Of a DNA stretch of 64,000 nt, positions 51,805 to 61,605 are shown in pieces. Location: the NCBI GenBank assembly GCA_905207235.1, contig CAJLKN010000004.1, positions 1-64,000 of the forward strand, in the 5' to 3' direction. The notes below the pieces were generated by a model. It did not search any database and was not told where the DNA came from. It worked only from the letters and a program-made list of their open reading frames with translations. Within the stretch, counting starts at the first letter, position 1, and each line of letters begins with the position of its first letter. Source of the DNA: an uncultured Eubacteriales bacterium. GTDB taxonomy: Bacteria; Bacillota; Clostridia; Christensenellales; Borkfalkiaceae. The position numbers were made by a program, and so were the translations under genes.

Positions 51805-53337
51805 ATGCAACACCAAAGAGTATTAATTCTCGACTTCGGCGGACAGTATAACCAGCTCATAGCAAGGCGCGTGAGGGAACTCAACGTTTTCTGCGACCTC
51901 GTCCCCTCGGATATGAGCATAGAAAAGATCAAAGAATATAACCCCATAGGCATAATATTCACGGGCGGACCCAACAGCGTTTACGACGAAAATTCGCCCA
52001 AAATCGACAAAGAGATTTTCTCTCTCGGCGTGCCCGTGCTCGGCATATGCTACGGCTGCCAGCTCATGGCATACCTCCTCGGCGGAACGGTGCAGAAGGC
52101 TTCCACTTCCGAATACGGCAAGGCGGAGGTCGAGTATATGCCCTCGCCGCTCACAGTCGATATGCCCAAATCTGCGGTATGCTGGATGAGCCATACCGAC
52201 AGAATTACCGTTCTGCCCGAAGGCTTTGAAAAACTCGCGCAGTCGGATAACTGCCCTTACGCTGCGTTCGGCGATGAAGAGCGCAAACTTTACGGCGTTC
52301 AGTTCCATCCCGAAGTAAACCACACGTTCAAGGGTACGCTCATTCTGCGCAATTTCCTCTACGGCATATGCGGCGCGGTGGGAGATTGGACGATGTCCAA
52401 CTTCGTTGCCAACAAAGTAAAGGAATTAAAGGAAAAGATAGGCGATAAAAAGGTTCTTTGCGCAATGTCGGGCGGCGTCGATTCCGCGGTTGCCGCAACC
52501 CTCGTTCACAAGGCGGTGGGCGATCAGCTCGTGTGCGTCTTCGTTGACCACGGACTTTTGAGAAAGTACGAAGCCGACGAGGTCATGAAAGTCTTTGCCG
52601 AAGGTCTGGGCATGAACCTCATAAAAGCCGACGACGGAAAAATCTTCCTTGAAAAATTAAAGGGCGTCTCCGACCCCGAAACAAAGCGCAAGATAATCGG
52701 CGAACAGTTTATCCGCTCGTTCGAAAAGCAGTCAAAGGCGATCGGCAAGGTCGATTTCCTCGTTCAGGGCACGATATATCCCGACGTAATCGAAAGCGGC
52801 AAGGGCAAGAGCGCTGTAATAAAATCTCATCACAACGTCGGCGGACTGCCCTCTGTTGTCGATTTCAAGGAAATAATAGAGCCCCTGCGCGACCTCTTCA
52901 AGGACGAGGTCAGAAAGGTGGGCTTCGAGCTCGGACTGCCCAAAAACGTCGTCATGCGCCAGCCCTTCCCCGGACCCGGTCTCGCCATAAGAATTATGGG
53001 CGAAGTTACGGAAGAAAAGCTCGAAACGCTGAGGGACAGCGATTATATCCTCCGCGACGAAATTGCAAAGGCTGGTCTGGACGATAAAATCTGGCAGTAC
53101 TTCACCGTAATTACCAACAGCAAGACGGTGGGCGTTCAGGGCGACTTCCGCACCTACGAAAACGTCATCGCGATACGCGCTGTAACCTCGCTGGACGCGA
53201 TGACTGCCGACTGGGCGCGCATTCCCTACGACGTGCTCGAAAAAATTTCCACGAGAATTGTCAACGAGGTCAAGCACGCAAACAGAATAGTTTACGACAT
53301 AACTTCCAAACCCCCTTCAACCATTGAGTGGGAGTAA
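51805..53337 (+). CDS. guaA: GMP synthase GuaA
   Basis: It aminates XMP to GMP using glutamine and ATP. The 510-residue protein has the class I glutaminase domain (GICYGCQLMAYLLGG with nucleophile Cys, QFHPEVNHT with His and Glu), the PP-loop AMSGGVDSAVAA and the dimerisation domain with RQPFPGPGLAIRI and the end KPPSTIEWE. Length is standard. AGAGG precedes the ATG. Confidence 0.97.
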   Translation: MQHQRVLILDFGGQYNQLIARRVRELNVFCDLVPSDMSIEKIKEYNPIGIIFTGGPNSVYDENSPKIDKEIFSLGVPVLGICYGCQLMAYLLGGTVQKASTSEYGKAEVEYMPSPLTVDMPKSAVCWMSHTDRITVLPEGFEKLAQSDNCPYAAFGDEERKLYGVQFHPEVNHTFKGTLILRNFLYGICGAVGDWTMSNFVANKVKELKEKIGDKKVLCAMSGGVDSAVAATLVHKAVGDQLVCVFVDHGLLRKYEADEVMKVFAEGLGMNLIKADDGKIFLEKLKGVSDPETKRKIIGEQFIRSFEKQSKAIGKVDFLVQGTIYPDVIESGKGKSAVIKSHHNVGGLPSVVDFKEIIEPLRDLFKDEVRKVGFELGLPKNVVMRQPFPGPGLAIRIMGEVTEEKLETLRDSDYILRDEIAKAGLDDKIWQYFTVITNSKTVGVQGDFRTYENVIAIRAVTSLDAMTADWARIPYDVLEKISTRIVNEVKHANRIVYDITSKPPSTIEWE

Positions 53338-53397
53338 TAAAAAGGTGCTTTGGCGCTTAAAGATAACTTATAATGCGCAGTCGCGCTTTTGAAAATT

Positions 53398-53823
53398 ATG
53401 CAGTATAAAAGATTTTCAGATAAAATCGTCGCAAGATTTGACAAGGGCGAGGAGATTGTTTCCTGCCTTAAAAAAGTCTGCGAAAGGCAGAAGGTAAACC
53501 TCGCTTATGTATCGGCGATAGGCGCCGTGGGCGACTTTACCGTGGGCGTGTTCTCGCCCGAAAATAAAACTTACCGCTCCAACCGCTTCGAGGGCGACTA
53601 CGAAATAGTTTCGCTGACGGGCACGGTTACTACAAAAGAGGGAGAGTTTTACGCTCATCTTCACATGAGCGCGGGCGACGAAAGCGGCAAAGTTTTCGGC
53701 GGACACCTCAACAGCGCAAAGATAAGCGCAACCTGCGAGGTTGTAATATTTATAATCGACGGCAAGGTGGAGCGCACGTTCAGTCAGGAAGTGGGGCTCA
53801 ACCTCTTCGACTTTGATTGCTGA
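53398..53823 (+). CDS. PPC/DUF296 domain protein
   Basis: The 141-residue protein is a single PPC (DUF296) domain: FDKGEEIVSCLKKVC, YVSAIGAVGDFTVGVF, SLTGTVTTKEGEFYAHLHMS and GGHLNSAKISATCEVVI. In plants this domain sits in AT-hook DNA-binding proteins; in bacteria it stands alone with unknown function. The ATG at 53398 has no clear ribosome binding site; a TTG three codons upstream is an alternative. Confidence 0.85.
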   Translation: MQYKRFSDKIVARFDKGEEIVSCLKKVCERQKVNLAYVSAIGAVGDFTVGVFSPENKTYRSNRFEGDYEIVSLTGTVTTKEGEFYAHLHMSAGDESGKVFGGHLNSAKISATCEVVIFIIDGKVERTFSQEVGLNLFDFDC

Positions 53824-53864
53824 ATTCAGTCCGCACAGGCGGTGCATTTTTTGGCGGTACATTG

Positions 53865-54698
53865 ATGAATGCGGAAGAATTGCTCAAAGAACTTAATTTT
53901 CAGCCGATAGGCGAGCAGAACGGCATTATAAAGCGCGTCAAGGGCATACTTTCCAACAGCAAGCCCAACCCCGAAAAGCTCTTTGTGGCGGAGGGCATCT
54001 GGCTGGCGGGTATGTGCCTTAAATTCGACACGCCGATAGAAACTCTGATAGTCTGCCCCGAATACGTGCGCACGCCCGAAGTCATTGCGCTCATCCGCAA
54101 TCTTTCAGAGCGCACGCAGTTGCGCTTTTCCGTCTCGGCAAAGACTTACGAAAAAATTTCCGAAAAAGGTCAGCCCGACGGCATAATGGCTCTCGCAGCT
54201 CTGCCGAGGCGCGATATTGCTTATTTCAATCCTGAGGGCAAAGCCGTAATTTTAATTATCGACGGCGTCGAAATCCCCGGCAATGCGGGCACAATGCTGC
54301 GCATGGCGGACGGCGCGGGCGCGGACGGAGTATTTTTCTGCAACCGTAAAGTAAGAATGACGCACCCCAAACTGATAAAGTCCAGTCAGGGCGCAATTCT
54401 CACCGTTCCCACTTTTGAATTTGCCTCGGTTTCCGAATGCAGAAAGTGGCTAAAAGACCATGGCTTTACCGTCTATCTCGCCGATACCCGCGCGGATAAA
54501 TTTTATTATGACGAGCCTTTCGGCAAGAACGCCGCTCTCGTCGTCGGCAGCGAAAGGTACGGCATTGCGCGCGAATGGTATGACGGGGAATACAGCATGA
54601 TAGCAATTCCCATGCTGGGCAAGTGCGACAGCCTCAACGTCGGCGTTGCGGCAACTGTGCTCACATACGAGGCGTGCATAAAAAACAAGCTCAAATAA
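53865..54698 (+). CDS. SpoU-family RNA 2'-O-methyltransferase
   Basis: The protein (277 residues from ATG 53865; a TTG 16 codons upstream is possible) has an N-terminal SpoU substrate-binding domain and the knotted SPOUT methyltransferase domain with LIIDGVEIPGNAGTMLRMAD (motif 1), VVGSERYGIA (motif 2) and IPMLGKCDSLNVGVAATVL (motif 3). It should methylate ribose in rRNA or tRNA. It resembles TrmH/RlmB-type enzymes; the target base cannot be read from the sequence. Confidence 0.85.
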   Translation: MNAEELLKELNFQPIGEQNGIIKRVKGILSNSKPNPEKLFVAEGIWLAGMCLKFDTPIETLIVCPEYVRTPEVIALIRNLSERTQLRFSVSAKTYEKISEKGQPDGIMALAALPRRDIAYFNPEGKAVILIIDGVEIPGNAGTMLRMADGAGADGVFFCNRKVRMTHPKLIKSSQGAILTVPTFEFASVSECRKWLKDHGFTVYLADTRADKFYYDEPFGKNAALVVGSERYGIAREWYDGEYSMIAIPMLGKCDSLNVGVAATVLTYEACIKNKLK

Positions 54699-54728
54699 CC
54701 GCTCCGCGGTTTCCACGGAGGAAAAATT

Positions 54729-55259
54729 ATGAATATCTGGCACGATATCGAAAAAACGCGCATAACGCCGAATATATTTGAAGCCCTCATCGAAATACCT
54801 AAGGGCTGTAAAACCAAATACGAGCTCGACAAACAGACGGGGCTTTTAAGGATGGACAGAGTGCTCTACACGTCCACCGTCTATCCCGCAAATTACGGCT
54901 TCATTCCGCGCACTCTCGCCGAGGACGGCGACCCGTTGGACGTGCTCGTGCTGTGTTCGGACGGGGTTTATCCCATGACGCTCGTTACGTGCAGACCGAT
55001 AGGCGTAATAAAGATGATAGACAACGGCGAATACGACGAAAAGGTCATTGCCGTGCCTATAAACGACCCCAACTATAAAGATTATCAGGACATCCGCGCG
55101 CTTCCCGCGCACATTTTCGAAGAGATGATGCACTTTTTCGAAGTGTATAAATTTCTCGAACAGAAGGTTACCGAGGTAAACGAAATCTGCGGCAGGGAAG
55201 AGGCGACAGCCGTCATAGGCAACTGCATAAATAAATACGAAGAACGCTTCGGCGGATAA
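54729..55259 (+). CDS. ppa: Inorganic pyrophosphatase (family I)
   Basis: The 176-residue protein has family I landmarks: IEIPKGCKTKYELDKQTGLLRMDRVLYTS in pieces, YPANYGFIPRTLAEDGDPLDVLVL with the metal-binding aspartates, and IAVPINDPNYKDYQDI. GGAGG lies 7 bases before the ATG. Because this organism also encodes a PPi-type phosphofructokinase, hydrolysis of PPi here would compete with its use in glycolysis. Confidence 0.95.
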   Translation: MNIWHDIEKTRITPNIFEALIEIPKGCKTKYELDKQTGLLRMDRVLYTSTVYPANYGFIPRTLAEDGDPLDVLVLCSDGVYPMTLVTCRPIGVIKMIDNGEYDEKVIAVPINDPNYKDYQDIRALPAHIFEEMMHFFEVYKFLEQKVTEVNEICGREEATAVIGNCINKYEERFGG

Positions 55260-55277
55260 AATAAGGCTGATAAAATA

Positions 55278-55313
55278 AGGCGGCGCGCGGTCAGAATTGA
55301 CCGCGCGCCGCCT
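55278..55313 (+). terminator. Hairpin after ppa
   Basis: A 16-bp perfect stem (AGGCGGCGCGCGGTCA and complement) with loop GAAT, no T tail. Confidence 0.75.
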
Positions 55314-55410
55314 CGTCATTAAAAAATATGCTGAAAGGGGCGCATTTTTTGTAAAAATGCGCTTCTTTTTATCGATTTTTGCCTCCGCAAAGCGGCTTTT
55401 ATGACGGGGC

Positions 55411-55439
55411 TTGATTTTTATCTTCCGGCATGTTATAAT
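55411..55439 (+). promoter_or_regulatory. Promoter of the HelD-like gene
   Basis: TTGATT (55411-55416), 17-bp spacer, TATAAT (55434-55439). Confidence 0.8.
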
Positions 55440-55478
55440 TATACGAACGGTTCGGACGCATAAAGCTGACCGTCGGTT

Positions 55479-57857
55479 GTGCATATGGCAGATTTGAAGT
55501 ATATCAAAAAATTAATAAGCCCGTCGAAGCAGCCGGATAAAAACTTTTATCTCGACCTTCTCGACGAAGAAAAGCAGACGCGCTACGAGGAAGAGCACCT
55601 GAGCGCGGTTTTGCTCATGCTCAAGGCGATATACGTAAGAAAACTCCTCGATAAAATAAATGGCTGCGCAAAAGAGAGGGACGAGCTTATGTCGTCGTCC
55701 GATTACACTGCCGAAAAATACAGGCGGGTGCTCGAACTCAACGCGCAGATTGCCGAGTTCAGGCGTCAGGTGGACAGCTATAAGTGCTTTTTTACCGAAA
55801 CCTACTTCGCGCGAATGGATTTGTACGACGACAAGGACGGCTACAACAGCTATTATATAGGCAAAAAAGGGGACGAGGGGCTGGAAATCGTTGACTGGCG
55901 CGCTCCCCTCGCGCGTAAATATTACCAGAAGAGCCGCCTTTCGTTTTCCATAAACGAGTTCAACTACAAACTCATTCTGCGCAGGGCTTTAAGGGTGCAC
56001 AACGGCAAACTTTTAGGCTTTCAGAACGAATATCTCTCGCTCGGCGATTACCTTACGAAGGAAGAGATAGGCGGCAGGGACGAGTCCGTAATTTTCGACC
56101 CGTTTTTAAAGGATATTTTAAAGAGCCGCAAGGAAAAGCAGGAAATCTGCGACATAATCGAGACAATTCAGGAAAAACAGTACGAAATAATCACCGCACC
56201 CGAAAAAGCGCAGTTTGTCGTTCAGGGCGTGGCGGGCTCGGGAAAGACGATGATAATGCTTCACCGCCTGTCCTATCTTATGTACAACAACGAAAGCATA
56301 AAGCCTTCCAACGTGCTCGTAATTACCCCGTCGGACAGTTTCAACGCATTTATCGACGAACTTTCGCAGGTTCTGGAGCTCGAAAAAGTAAAAACTTCCA
56401 CGCTCGACAGTTATTTTCTCGCATTGCTGAAAAATCAGGGAATAGACATCGGCGGGAAAGTTGACTATCATATGCAGGTAAACGCCGAATATCTTAATTA
56501 TGTGTATTCGCCGCGCTTTACCGCGGACATAAACAAAAAACTTTCAAAAATTTACGACAGCGTCCGCTCCATGCTTTCCCGCGAAAACGGCGGCGAGCTC
56601 ATTGACGGCGTCGCGTCCTCGTGCGAAAGGCAGATAAAGGAGTACGAGCACATAAAAAACGCCGCCCTGCGCGTAAGGCGGTGCGTGCTCGGAGAGATAA
56701 AGGAAAAGCCCGACGGCGGACTTTATTACACAAAGCAGATGCGTGCGCTTTTCAACTGCGTTTACGAAGTAAAAGATTTTCTTGCGGTCAACGTCAGCGA
56801 CGCTCGCATGGACGGATATTTCTATTTTTACAAGCAGTTCCTTTCGTTCTACAAATCGCTCAAATTCATACGCCGCTACGGCGAAAAAATATGCCTTTCC
56901 GCGATAGAGGATCTGCGTTCGCTTGACGCCGCCGTAGAAAAGGAAATTTTCGATTTAAAGAGATATAAAATAATAGTGGCGGGCAAGGAAGAATTTACCT
57001 ATGCCGAAAGAATTGCCAAACGAGGAGAGCTTAAAAAGGAGATTGATGCCACAATATCCCGCATCGAACGCATACTTTCCGACTTTTCTGTAACTTTCGA
57101 CTTCGCCGAAGTTGCGCGCGGGGAGGGATACCTCGTGCATATCGGCAAGTGCGAAACGACGGTGGATATCGCCAGATTTTTCTATAAGGAAACCGTCAAG
57201 AACATAAAGACGAAATACGGCGTAACGAACAAGGCTTTCTGCCGCGCGGACATATATTGCCTCTGCGCCGTTCTGTGCGCGCTGGGATACAACCTTTCGC
57301 CGAAGTATTCGTTCGTGTTCGTCGATGAGGCGCAGGATATCTCTCCCGCCGAATACGACATTCTGCGCAAAGTCAACGCCGACGCCTGCTTCAACGTGTT
57401 CGGAGACCTCAAACAGAACATAACCCCCTTCCGCGGAGTGGGCGACTGGTCGCAGTTGGGATACGAAGTGTACGACATAACGCGCAACTACCGCAACACC
57501 AACCAGATTGTCGATTTCGTGTCGCGCAACCTCGGCATAGACATGCAGCCCGTCGGACTTTCGGGGGAAGAGGTGGAAACCATCGCGCCCAAGGGTATAG
57601 GCAGGTATCTTTCCGACAAGAAGGGTTTGCGCGCCGTAATAACTTCCGAGGCAAATTTTCAATCTTTCACGCGGAAGGCTTACAACGTCGTGCGCCAGAC
57701 GGGCGTCATTTCGAAGAGCAAAATCAATATAATGACCGTGTACGAGAGCAAGGGGCTGGAATTCACCGCCGTTGCGGTGGTGGACGCCGACCTTTCGGTC
57801 AACGAAAAGTATATTGCTTATACAAGGGCGCTCAAAGAGCTGGCCGTAGTAAGGTGA
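55479..57857 (+). CDS. helD: HelD-like UvrD/SF1 helicase
   Basis: The 792-residue protein has an N-terminal helical hairpin (about residues 1-100), the HelD-type segment YIGKKGDEGLEIVDWRAPLARKYYQ, Walker A GVAGSGKTMI (about 249-258), Walker B VFVDEAQDIS, QxxxxPFRG-like motif ITPFRGVGDW and late helicase motifs MTVYESKGLEF and AYTRALKEL. HelD proteins bind RNA polymerase and free it from stalled complexes using ATP. ATGs at 55479 and 55485 are both possible; neither has a good ribosome binding site. Confidence 0.85.
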   Translation: MHMADLKYIKKLISPSKQPDKNFYLDLLDEEKQTRYEEEHLSAVLLMLKAIYVRKLLDKINGCAKERDELMSSSDYTAEKYRRVLELNAQIAEFRRQVDSYKCFFTETYFARMDLYDDKDGYNSYYIGKKGDEGLEIVDWRAPLARKYYQKSRLSFSINEFNYKLILRRALRVHNGKLLGFQNEYLSLGDYLTKEEIGGRDESVIFDPFLKDILKSRKEKQEICDIIETIQEKQYEIITAPEKAQFVVQGVAGSGKTMIMLHRLSYLMYNNESIKPSNVLVITPSDSFNAFIDELSQVLELEKVKTSTLDSYFLALLKNQGIDIGGKVDYHMQVNAEYLNYVYSPRFTADINKKLSKIYDSVRSMLSRENGGELIDGVASSCERQIKEYEHIKNAALRVRRCVLGEIKEKPDGGLYYTKQMRALFNCVYEVKDFLAVNVSDARMDGYFYFYKQFLSFYKSLKFIRRYGEKICLSAIEDLRSLDAAVEKEIFDLKRYKIIVAGKEEFTYAERIAKRGELKKEIDATISRIERILSDFSVTFDFAEVARGEGYLVHIGKCETTVDIARFFYKETVKNIKTKYGVTNKAFCRADIYCLCAVLCALGYNLSPKYSFVFVDEAQDISPAEYDILRKVNADACFNVFGDLKQNITPFRGVGDWSQLGYEVYDITRNYRNTNQIVDFVSRNLGIDMQPVGLSGEEVETIAPKGIGRYLSDKKGLRAVITSEANFQSFTRKAYNVVRQTGVISKSKINIMTVYESKGLEFTAVAVVDADLSVNEKYIAYTRALKELAVVR

Positions 57858-58001
57858 TTGTTTTTTGGCGGTAAGGCGCTTATTTTTGTCTGTTCGCGTG
57901 CGCATATGTGCCTTTATATCGTCAAATTGCTGGACTTAACATTATACAGATGATAAAATAGAATTGTCTTTAAGGCGGAGCAGTCCGTCGGAGGAGCAGT
58001 T

Positions 58002-59309
58002 ATGTGGTACGAAATAGTTTACAGGGTACTCAGCATAATAAATTACTGCGTGTTGATAATAATCGGCATACCCCTTCTTTTGCAGATTTTTTATGTGCTT
58101 GCGTCCTTTGTCAAAAAGAAGACGTGGCCCGTCAGCGATAAAAAGGCGAAGATTGCTTATCTCATTCCCGCCTGCAACGAAGCCGACGTCATTTACGACA
58201 CGGTTAAATCTATTATCGACGGGCAGAACTATCCCAAAGATAAGTACGACGTCTTTGTCGTCGCGGATAACTGTACGGACGACACAGCCGAACTCGCGCG
58301 CAAAGCGGGGGCGATAGTGCTTATTCACAACGACCCCGATCCCGCGCACCACATGGCGGCTTATCCTTTGAAATTCGGCATAGAACATATTCTCTCCTTT
58401 GAGGACGACCCTTACGAAATAGTCATAAGGGTGGACGCGGACAATCACCTCAACGCCGAGTATTCCTCGCTCATGAACGACGCGTATCAGGGCGGAGTTG
58501 ACCTCGCCCGTCCGTACGAGGGCGCAAAGAACCCGTCGCAGAACTTTTTCACGAAAGCGTGCGCTATGTTTTATGTGTTCGAATCGCGCTACGGCAGCAG
58601 AGTGAGGGAATGGCTGGGACTTGCGGCGCACGTCAACGGCAGCGGAGCCATGATGAGCGCGCGCATGCTCAAAGCGACGGGCGGATACGACTGCGTAACC
58701 ATTTCGGAGGATGCAGAATATTACTTCAACCGCCTGCTCGACGGCTACAAAGGGCACTTTGTGGAGGACGCCGTCGTAATGGAGGATATGCCCTCGTCTT
58801 TAAAGGATACATACAACCGCAACAAAAGAATAGGCAGCGGAAGCGTATCGCTCCTCAAACCGAAGTTTGTAAAGCTGTTTAAAAAGTTTTTCACCACGGG
58901 CGAGTTTTCGTTCATGGAAATATGCCTTACATACAGCTTTTTGTTTCTTACCGTTCTTCTTTCGGTGTGGCTGCCGCTTTTTTACATTTACAATTTTGTT
59001 TATCTCGGCTTCGCCGCTTACGGAGGGTTGCCTGTTACGCTTTACCCTCCCGAATGGTACGCCATGATACTGTGGAATACCGTCATAATAGGCGCTTCCA
59101 TACTTTTGGGACTTTTTGTCTTCTTCGGATACTTTCAGGCGCTCATGCTCGTCATACTCGATTATAAAAAAATCGGCGCTTCCAAAAGGCGCGAGCTTAT
59201 CAGCGCCGTGCTGTTGTTCCCGTTCTTTCTGGTGGTTTATTCCATAACGATATGCATAGGCACTATGTCCAAACCTTCGTGGGGCAGGGCCAAGCGCAAC
59301 ACCAAATAA
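58002..59309 (+). CDS. Membrane glycosyltransferase family 2
   Basis: An N-terminal membrane segment (about residues 9-33) is followed by a GT-A domain: LIPACNEADVIYDTVKSI, VVADNCTDDTAE, the DxD-type RVDADNHLNAEY, ISEDAEYYFN and a Q/RxxRW-like RNKRIGSGS, then three to four membrane segments at the C-terminus. It probably makes or exports a surface polysaccharide from a nucleotide sugar; sugar and product are unknown. GGAGGAG lies 7 bases before the ATG. The ABC exporter that follows may be functionally linked. Confidence 0.82.
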   Translation: MWYEIVYRVLSIINYCVLIIIGIPLLLQIFYVLASFVKKKTWPVSDKKAKIAYLIPACNEADVIYDTVKSIIDGQNYPKDKYDVFVVADNCTDDTAELARKAGAIVLIHNDPDPAHHMAAYPLKFGIEHILSFEDDPYEIVIRVDADNHLNAEYSSLMNDAYQGGVDLARPYEGAKNPSQNFFTKACAMFYVFESRYGSRVREWLGLAAHVNGSGAMMSARMLKATGGYDCVTISEDAEYYFNRLLDGYKGHFVEDAVVMEDMPSSLKDTYNRNKRIGSGSVSLLKPKFVKLFKKFFTTGEFSFMEICLTYSFLFLTVLLSVWLPLFYIYNFVYLGFAAYGGLPVTLYPPEWYAMILWNTVIIGASILLGLFVFFGYFQALMLVILDYKKIGASKRRELISAVLLFPFFLVVYSITICIGTMSKPSWGRAKRNTK

Positions 59310-59326
59310 AATCGGCAGGTGAAAAT

Positions 59327-60277
59327 TTGGCAGAAAATTACGCACTCGAAATAAAAAATCTGAGTAAATCTTACGGCAAAGTCAAAGCGGTGGACGATAT
59401 TTCGTTCAGCGTTGCAAAGGGCAGTCTTTTTGCCTTTCTCGGCGTAAACGGCGCGGGTAAATCCACAACCATAAACATTATCTGCTCCATACTCGATAAG
59501 GACGCGGGCACTATACTCGTCGACGGCAAAAACCTCGACGAAGCGCCCATCGATATCAAAAGGCAGATAGGCATCGTCTTTCAGACTTCCGTTCTCGACA
59601 AGGAGCTCACCGTTTTGCAGAATTTGCAGATACGCACGGCTTTTTACGGTATAGACAAAAAGCAGAAAGCCGAAAACATAAAGGACATTATCGAGCTTCT
59701 CGAACTCGGACCCATTTTAAAGCGCCCCGTAAAGAATTTGAGCGGCGGACAGATGAGGAGGGTGGATATCGCCCGCGCAATGGTTCATCGTCCCAAACTT
59801 CTCATTCTGGATGAGCCGACGACGGGTCTCGACCCCAAAAACAGACAGGCTGTCTGGGCGCTCATAGACAAAATAAGAAGCGAAACGGGCATGACGGTAT
59901 TTCTTACCACGCACTATCTTGAGGAGGCGGAACTCGCCACCGACGTAGTTATCATGGATAAGGGCAAAATAATAGCGCGCGGCACGCCCAACGAGCTTAA
60001 AAATTGCTATTCGTTTGACGTGCTTGTAAGTTACATGCCCGCAAATGTGGATTTCGAAAAGAAACTTTCCGACGACGGCTACTCTTTTTTATACGACGGC
60101 GAGCAGGGCGCTTACCGCATAAAGATTGCAGATACTTCGGCGGCAAAGCAGCTTATGTCGCGCTACCCCGAATATACTGGCGATATAGAGATTTTAAAGG
60201 GCAAAATGGACGACGTTTTCCTCAATGTTACGGGCAGGAATATGTCGGTTGCGGAGGAAGAGAATGCTAAAAACTAA
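59327..60277 (+). CDS. ABC-2 type transporter ATP-binding protein
   Basis: The 316-residue ATPase has Walker A GVNGAGKST, Q-loop VFQTSVLDKELTV, signature LSGGQMRRVDIARAM, Walker B LLILDEPTTGLDP and an H-loop TTHYLEEAE, plus the ~90-residue C-terminal extension of the drug/natamycin exporter group. I chose TTG 59327 because AGGTG lies 7 bases before it and the product then begins AENYALEIKNLSKSY; frames starting earlier run through the end of the glycosyltransferase gene. It overlaps the permease gene by 14 bases. Confidence 0.9.
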   Translation: MAENYALEIKNLSKSYGKVKAVDDISFSVAKGSLFAFLGVNGAGKSTTINIICSILDKDAGTILVDGKNLDEAPIDIKRQIGIVFQTSVLDKELTVLQNLQIRTAFYGIDKKQKAENIKDIIELLELGPILKRPVKNLSGGQMRRVDIARAMVHRPKLLILDEPTTGLDPKNRQAVWALIDKIRSETGMTVFLTTHYLEEAELATDVVIMDKGKIIARGTPNELKNCYSFDVLVSYMPANVDFEKKLSDDGYSFLYDGEQGAYRIKIADTSAAKQLMSRYPEYTGDIEILKGKMDDVFLNVTGRNMSVAEEENAKN

Positions 60278-61268
60278 GCAAAACTATTTCGAGCAGCTTG
60301 CAAGTCTCACCAAAAGACATCTGCTCGTATTCATAAACAACCGCATGCGCGTGTTCTATACGATGATGGTGCCCTTCATCATCTTCGTTATTTATATATT
60401 TTTCCTGCGCGACCTCGAACTGATGACGATAGAGCCCGTGCTCGAAAAATACGGGCTTTCCTCTGAAGATAAAAAGCTGATGACCTATATCTACACGCTC
60501 ATAGATTCGTGGATGCTCAGCGGCATAATAGCTATGTCCACGATAACAGTATCGCTTCAGATAAACAACATCACGGTCAGCGATAAGGAAAACGGCATAA
60601 ACCGCGACTTTGCGTCTTCGCCCGTTTCTTCCAACGTCCTCATTTTAAGCTATTTTCTATCCAACTTCATAATAACCTTCGTCGTTTGCTTTATTTTCCT
60701 TGCGGCGTGCTTTATCTATCTTGCCTGCCTCGGCGAACTTATCATAACTTTTTCGGCGGTTATGTCCATACTCGGCGTGCTTGTTTACGCCACGATAAAC
60801 TCCGTACTTTTCACTGTGTTTATCTGTTCGTTCATATCGCACGATTCTACGATGGCGAGCATAATCACAATATTTTCCACGGCGATAGGCTTTCTGATCG
60901 GCGCATATATGCCGCTTTTTATGATGCCCTATGCGGTGCAGTATCTGTGCGGCTTCGTGCCGGGAACTTATTGTTGCGCGCTTTTCAGGTTTGCGTTCAT
61001 GTCTGACGCCATAACCGAAATGACCAATTATGTGGTCGGCATAATGCCCGACAGCGGCGCCGAACTTATGAACCAGCTTACTAGCAATTTCGGCTATAAC
61101 CTCAATTTCTTCGGCACGGTAGTAACGCCGCCCTATCAGGCTCTCGCCATAACGATATTTACCATACTTCTTGTCATTTTAAACGTTCTTTTCGGTCAGA
61201 AGCTGACAGCGGTAATAGGCGGAATGTCCAAAAAAATCTTCGGCAGAAAAAAGAAGAGCAAGGACTGA
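60264..61268 (+). CDS. ABC-2 type transporter permease
   Basis: The 334-residue protein has six membrane segments of the ABC-2 pattern: one near residue 30-50, then a large extracellular loop, then a cluster of four and a last one near 300-320, followed by a basic tail. ATG 60264 has GGAGG 6 bases upstream. It is coupled to the ATPase gene by overlap, giving a two-gene exporter; substrate unknown. Confidence 0.87.
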   Translation: MLKTKQNYFEQLASLTKRHLLVFINNRMRVFYTMMVPFIIFVIYIFFLRDLELMTIEPVLEKYGLSSEDKKLMTYIYTLIDSWMLSGIIAMSTITVSLQINNITVSDKENGINRDFASSPVSSNVLILSYFLSNFIITFVVCFIFLAACFIYLACLGELIITFSAVMSILGVLVYATINSVLFTVFICSFISHDSTMASIITIFSTAIGFLIGAYMPLFMMPYAVQYLCGFVPGTYCCALFRFAFMSDAITEMTNYVVGIMPDSGAELMNQLTSNFGYNLNFFGTVVTPPYQALAITIFTILLVILNVLFGQKLTAVIGGMSKKIFGRKKKSKD

Positions 61269-61334
61269 TTTTTAATTTATTGTTGCCGCTTTTAAATTAA
61301 AAGGCGCGCACATATTGCCCCGACAATCAAATTC

Positions 61335-61373
61335 AGGCGCGGCTGTATCCATGGCGGATACAGCCGCGCCTTT
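61335..61373 (+). terminator. Terminator of the ABC exporter operon
   Basis: AGGCGCGGCTGTATCC / GGATACAGCCGCGCCT with a short loop, followed by TTAATATTTTT. Confidence 0.88.
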
Positions 61374-61543
61374 AATATTTTTAAACAAAATTTATTGTTA
61401 TTTTTCAAATTAAAATTGCCAAAATTATTGCGGTTTTGCGCAGAGGACGGCAAAATTTGTGCAAAATTGCGCCGCAAAAATGCGGCGCGGGCAGGCAATT
61501 AAAGTTAATAACTTTAAAGTGCCATTTTTTTGCGTTCATAATA

Positions 61544-61572
61544 TTGTATATCGGCTTATTTTGTGCTATAAT
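61544..61572 (+). promoter_or_regulatory. Promoter of the DUF4011 helicase gene
   Basis: TTGTAT (61544-61549), 17-bp spacer, TATAAT (61567-61572). Confidence 0.7.
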
Positions 61573-61605
61573 CAAAGGGTAAATAATCACTTTCGGGGAA
61601 CAGAT

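Larger units (their letters stand above)
61269..61605 (+). other. Intergenic region before the DUF4011 gene
   Basis: 337 bases with no supported gene. It contains a strong terminator (61335-61375), an AT-rich stretch, and the next promoter at 61544-61572. Confidence 0.6.
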